Assembly (NCBI GenBank): GCA_902772605.1
Contig: CACYBG010000009.1
Location: 1 to 13,028, forward strand
DNA length: 13,028 bases
Source: an uncultured Spirochaetaceae bacterium
GTDB taxonomy: Bacteria > Spirochaetota > Spirochaetia > Treponematales > Treponemataceae
Direction of reading: 5' to 3'
The translations under genes were made by a program, and so were the position numbers. The notes beneath the pieces are model-generated. The model made no database searches and was not told the origin of the DNA. It was given only the letters and a program-made list of their open reading frames with translations. How positions within the stretch are numbered: position 1 is the first letter of the stretch; the number at the start of each line of letters is the position of its first letter. Positions 12,013-13,028 of this stretch are shown here, piece by piece.

Positions 12013-13028
12013 ATGAAAGACTCATTTGCCCAAGTCCAAATGGACGAAAACAACCCCAATTTCCTTCAGAGCATCAAGAGGGAAAACTCTCTCTATCATC
12101 GCGGAAACGGAATCCGCTCGGAATTCGAAAGGGACTATACGAGAATCCTGCACTGCGAATCATACAGAAGGCTCAAGCACAAGACCCAGGTGTTTTTTGC
12201 ACCGCACAACGACCACGTATGCACCAGGATGGAACACGTAGGTCACGTTGCAAGCGTGAGTCGGACCATCGCCAAGTATCTGGGACTGAATCAGGAACTT
12301 ACGGAGGCGATTGCCCTTGGTCACGACATTGGACATGCACCGTTCGGACATACGGGAGAAGACATATTGAACGGCCTTATGGTTCAAAAGGACGGAAAAA
12401 ACGCACCCAAGAAATTCTGGCATGAGCGGAACTCGCTTTTTTTTGCAGATTACATCGATACCCTCCAGGACCCGGACGGAAACGAAAAGAACCTGGATTT
12501 GACTTATGCCGTGAGGGATGGACTTATCTGCCATTGCGGAGAGATTGACCAGCAGGGACTGAAACCGCGTCACGAAGCGATGAACCTGTACAACATAAAG
12601 AGACCGGGAATTACGGACCCATACACATGGGAAGGATGCGTCGTAAAGGTAAGCGACAAGATTGCATTTCTGGGGCGGGACCTTGAAGATGCGGGACGAT
12701 ACGGAATCATGGATGAAACTGCAACCAAGCAGCTCAGGGAGATAGTAGCCGAAACATTGGGATTCGACGGAAAGAAGAATTCGAACCACGTTACAAGCGC
12801 AGGAATATTCAGAAGCGGAAAGGCCGTCAACACAACGACGCTCATAAACGATCTGGTCGTGGACCTTTGCGAACAGAGCAGCCCGGAAAAGGGACTCTTT
12901 TTCAGCAACGCATATTTTTCTTTCATCAAGGAGCTTAAGAGGTTTTCTTTTGCCGTAATCTACAACAACTGGAGGCTTCAGGAATTTCAGGCATACGCGG
13001 AAAACGTCATAGGCACAATCTACAGGAC
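12013..13028 (+). CDS. dgt: dGTP triphosphohydrolase-like HD-domain protein (partial)
   Basis: Dgt-family enzymes hydrolyse dGTP, or other dNTPs, to the deoxynucleoside and triphosphate, and so tune dNTP pools. The reading frame stays open from 12013 to the window end, giving 338 residues of a longer protein. YRRLKHKTQVFFAPHNDHVCTRMEHVGHV (about 51-79) holds the family's RRL/KTQVF hallmark and the first metal-binding His75; AIALGHDIGHAPFGHTGE (about 99-116) holds His104-Asp105 of the HD motif; KVSDKIAFLGRDLEDA carries the expected downstream metal-binding Asp. The phosphohydrolase core therefore looks intact. The ATG at 12013 has no Shine-Dalgarno sequence and lies only 6 nt after a perfect -10, so leaderless translation is likely. 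Substrate preference cannot be read from the sequence, and many homologues are annotated only as dGTPase-like. It diverges from the cyclo-ligase gene. Confidence 0.92.
   Translation, partial: MKDSFAQVQMDENNPNFLQSIKRENSLYHRGNGIRSEFERDYTRILHCESYRRLKHKTQVFFAPHNDHVCTRMEHVGHVASVSRTIAKYLGLNQELTEAIALGHDIGHAPFGHTGEDILNGLMVQKDGKNAPKKFWHERNSLFFADYIDTLQDPDGNEKNLDLTYAVRDGLICHCGEIDQQGLKPRHEAMNLYNIKRPGITDPYTWEGCVVKVSDKIAFLGRDLEDAGRYGIMDETATKQLREIVAETLGFDGKKNSNHVTSAGIFRSGKAVNTTTLINDLVVDLCEQSSPEKGLFFSNAYFSFIKELKRFSFAVIYNNWRLQEFQAYAENVIGTIYR

Noticed and set aside
1..13028. Mobile elements, CRISPR arrays, tRNA or rRNA genes
   Set aside because: No direct-repeat arrays, transposase-like proteins, terminal inverted repeats or tRNA cloverleaf patterns were seen.

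Overview
The window looks like chromosomal DNA of a spirochaete, most likely a host-associated Treponema. This is inferred from gene content and style: a class II GalT, AsnA, an ArgR-type regulator, a secreted M16-like protein beside an HtrA protease, and moderate GC. I could not run a search, so the genus is a judgement. Codon choice is even along the window. I see no insertion sequence, prophage, CRISPR array, tRNA or rRNA, so this is core chromosome, and the unusual content lies mostly in promoters, starts and degenerate protein families.

Layout. (1) 1-581, minus: 5' two thirds of triosephosphate isomerase, cut by the window edge. (2) 582-1411: mostly non-coding; it holds a likely tpiA promoter, a foldable stretch (901-987), a 48-residue single-helix membrane protein (1030-1176) and a terminator that can serve both strands. 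(3) 1412-2015: argR on the minus strand and the divergent galT control region; an ARG-box-like palindrome sits between the argR -35 and -10. (4) 2016-5743, plus: galT, asnA and a protein that looks like a radical-SAM/DUF4080 relative lacking the iron-sulfur cysteines. (5) 5994-7523, plus: HtrA-family serine protease with two PDZ domains and a strong terminator. (6) 7524-7771: an A10T9 tract and a second strong terminator, which may enclose a small RNA. (7) 7772-10636, plus: a 954-residue secreted two-lobed M16-like protein whose zinc motif is gone. (8) 10685-11923, minus: 5-formyltetrahydrofolate cyclo-ligase, then a flavodoxin with its own promoter, whose -10 lies in a perfect 16-bp palindrome. 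(9) 12013-13028, plus: dGTPase-like HD-domain protein, cut by the window edge.

Themes. tpiA and galT serve sugar metabolism, asnA makes asparagine from ammonia, the cyclo-ligase feeds one-carbon folate metabolism and the dGTPase-like protein acts on dNTP pools. HtrA and the M16-like protein are probable envelope proteins and may belong to periplasmic quality control.

The most notable pattern is in translation starts. tpiA, the small membrane protein, argR, asnA, the DUF4080-like gene, htrA, the cyclo-ligase and the flavodoxin have recognisable Shine-Dalgarno sequences. galT, the M16-like gene and the dGTPase-like gene do not: each has a -10 hexamer only 6-7 nt before its ATG, which predicts leaderless mRNAs.
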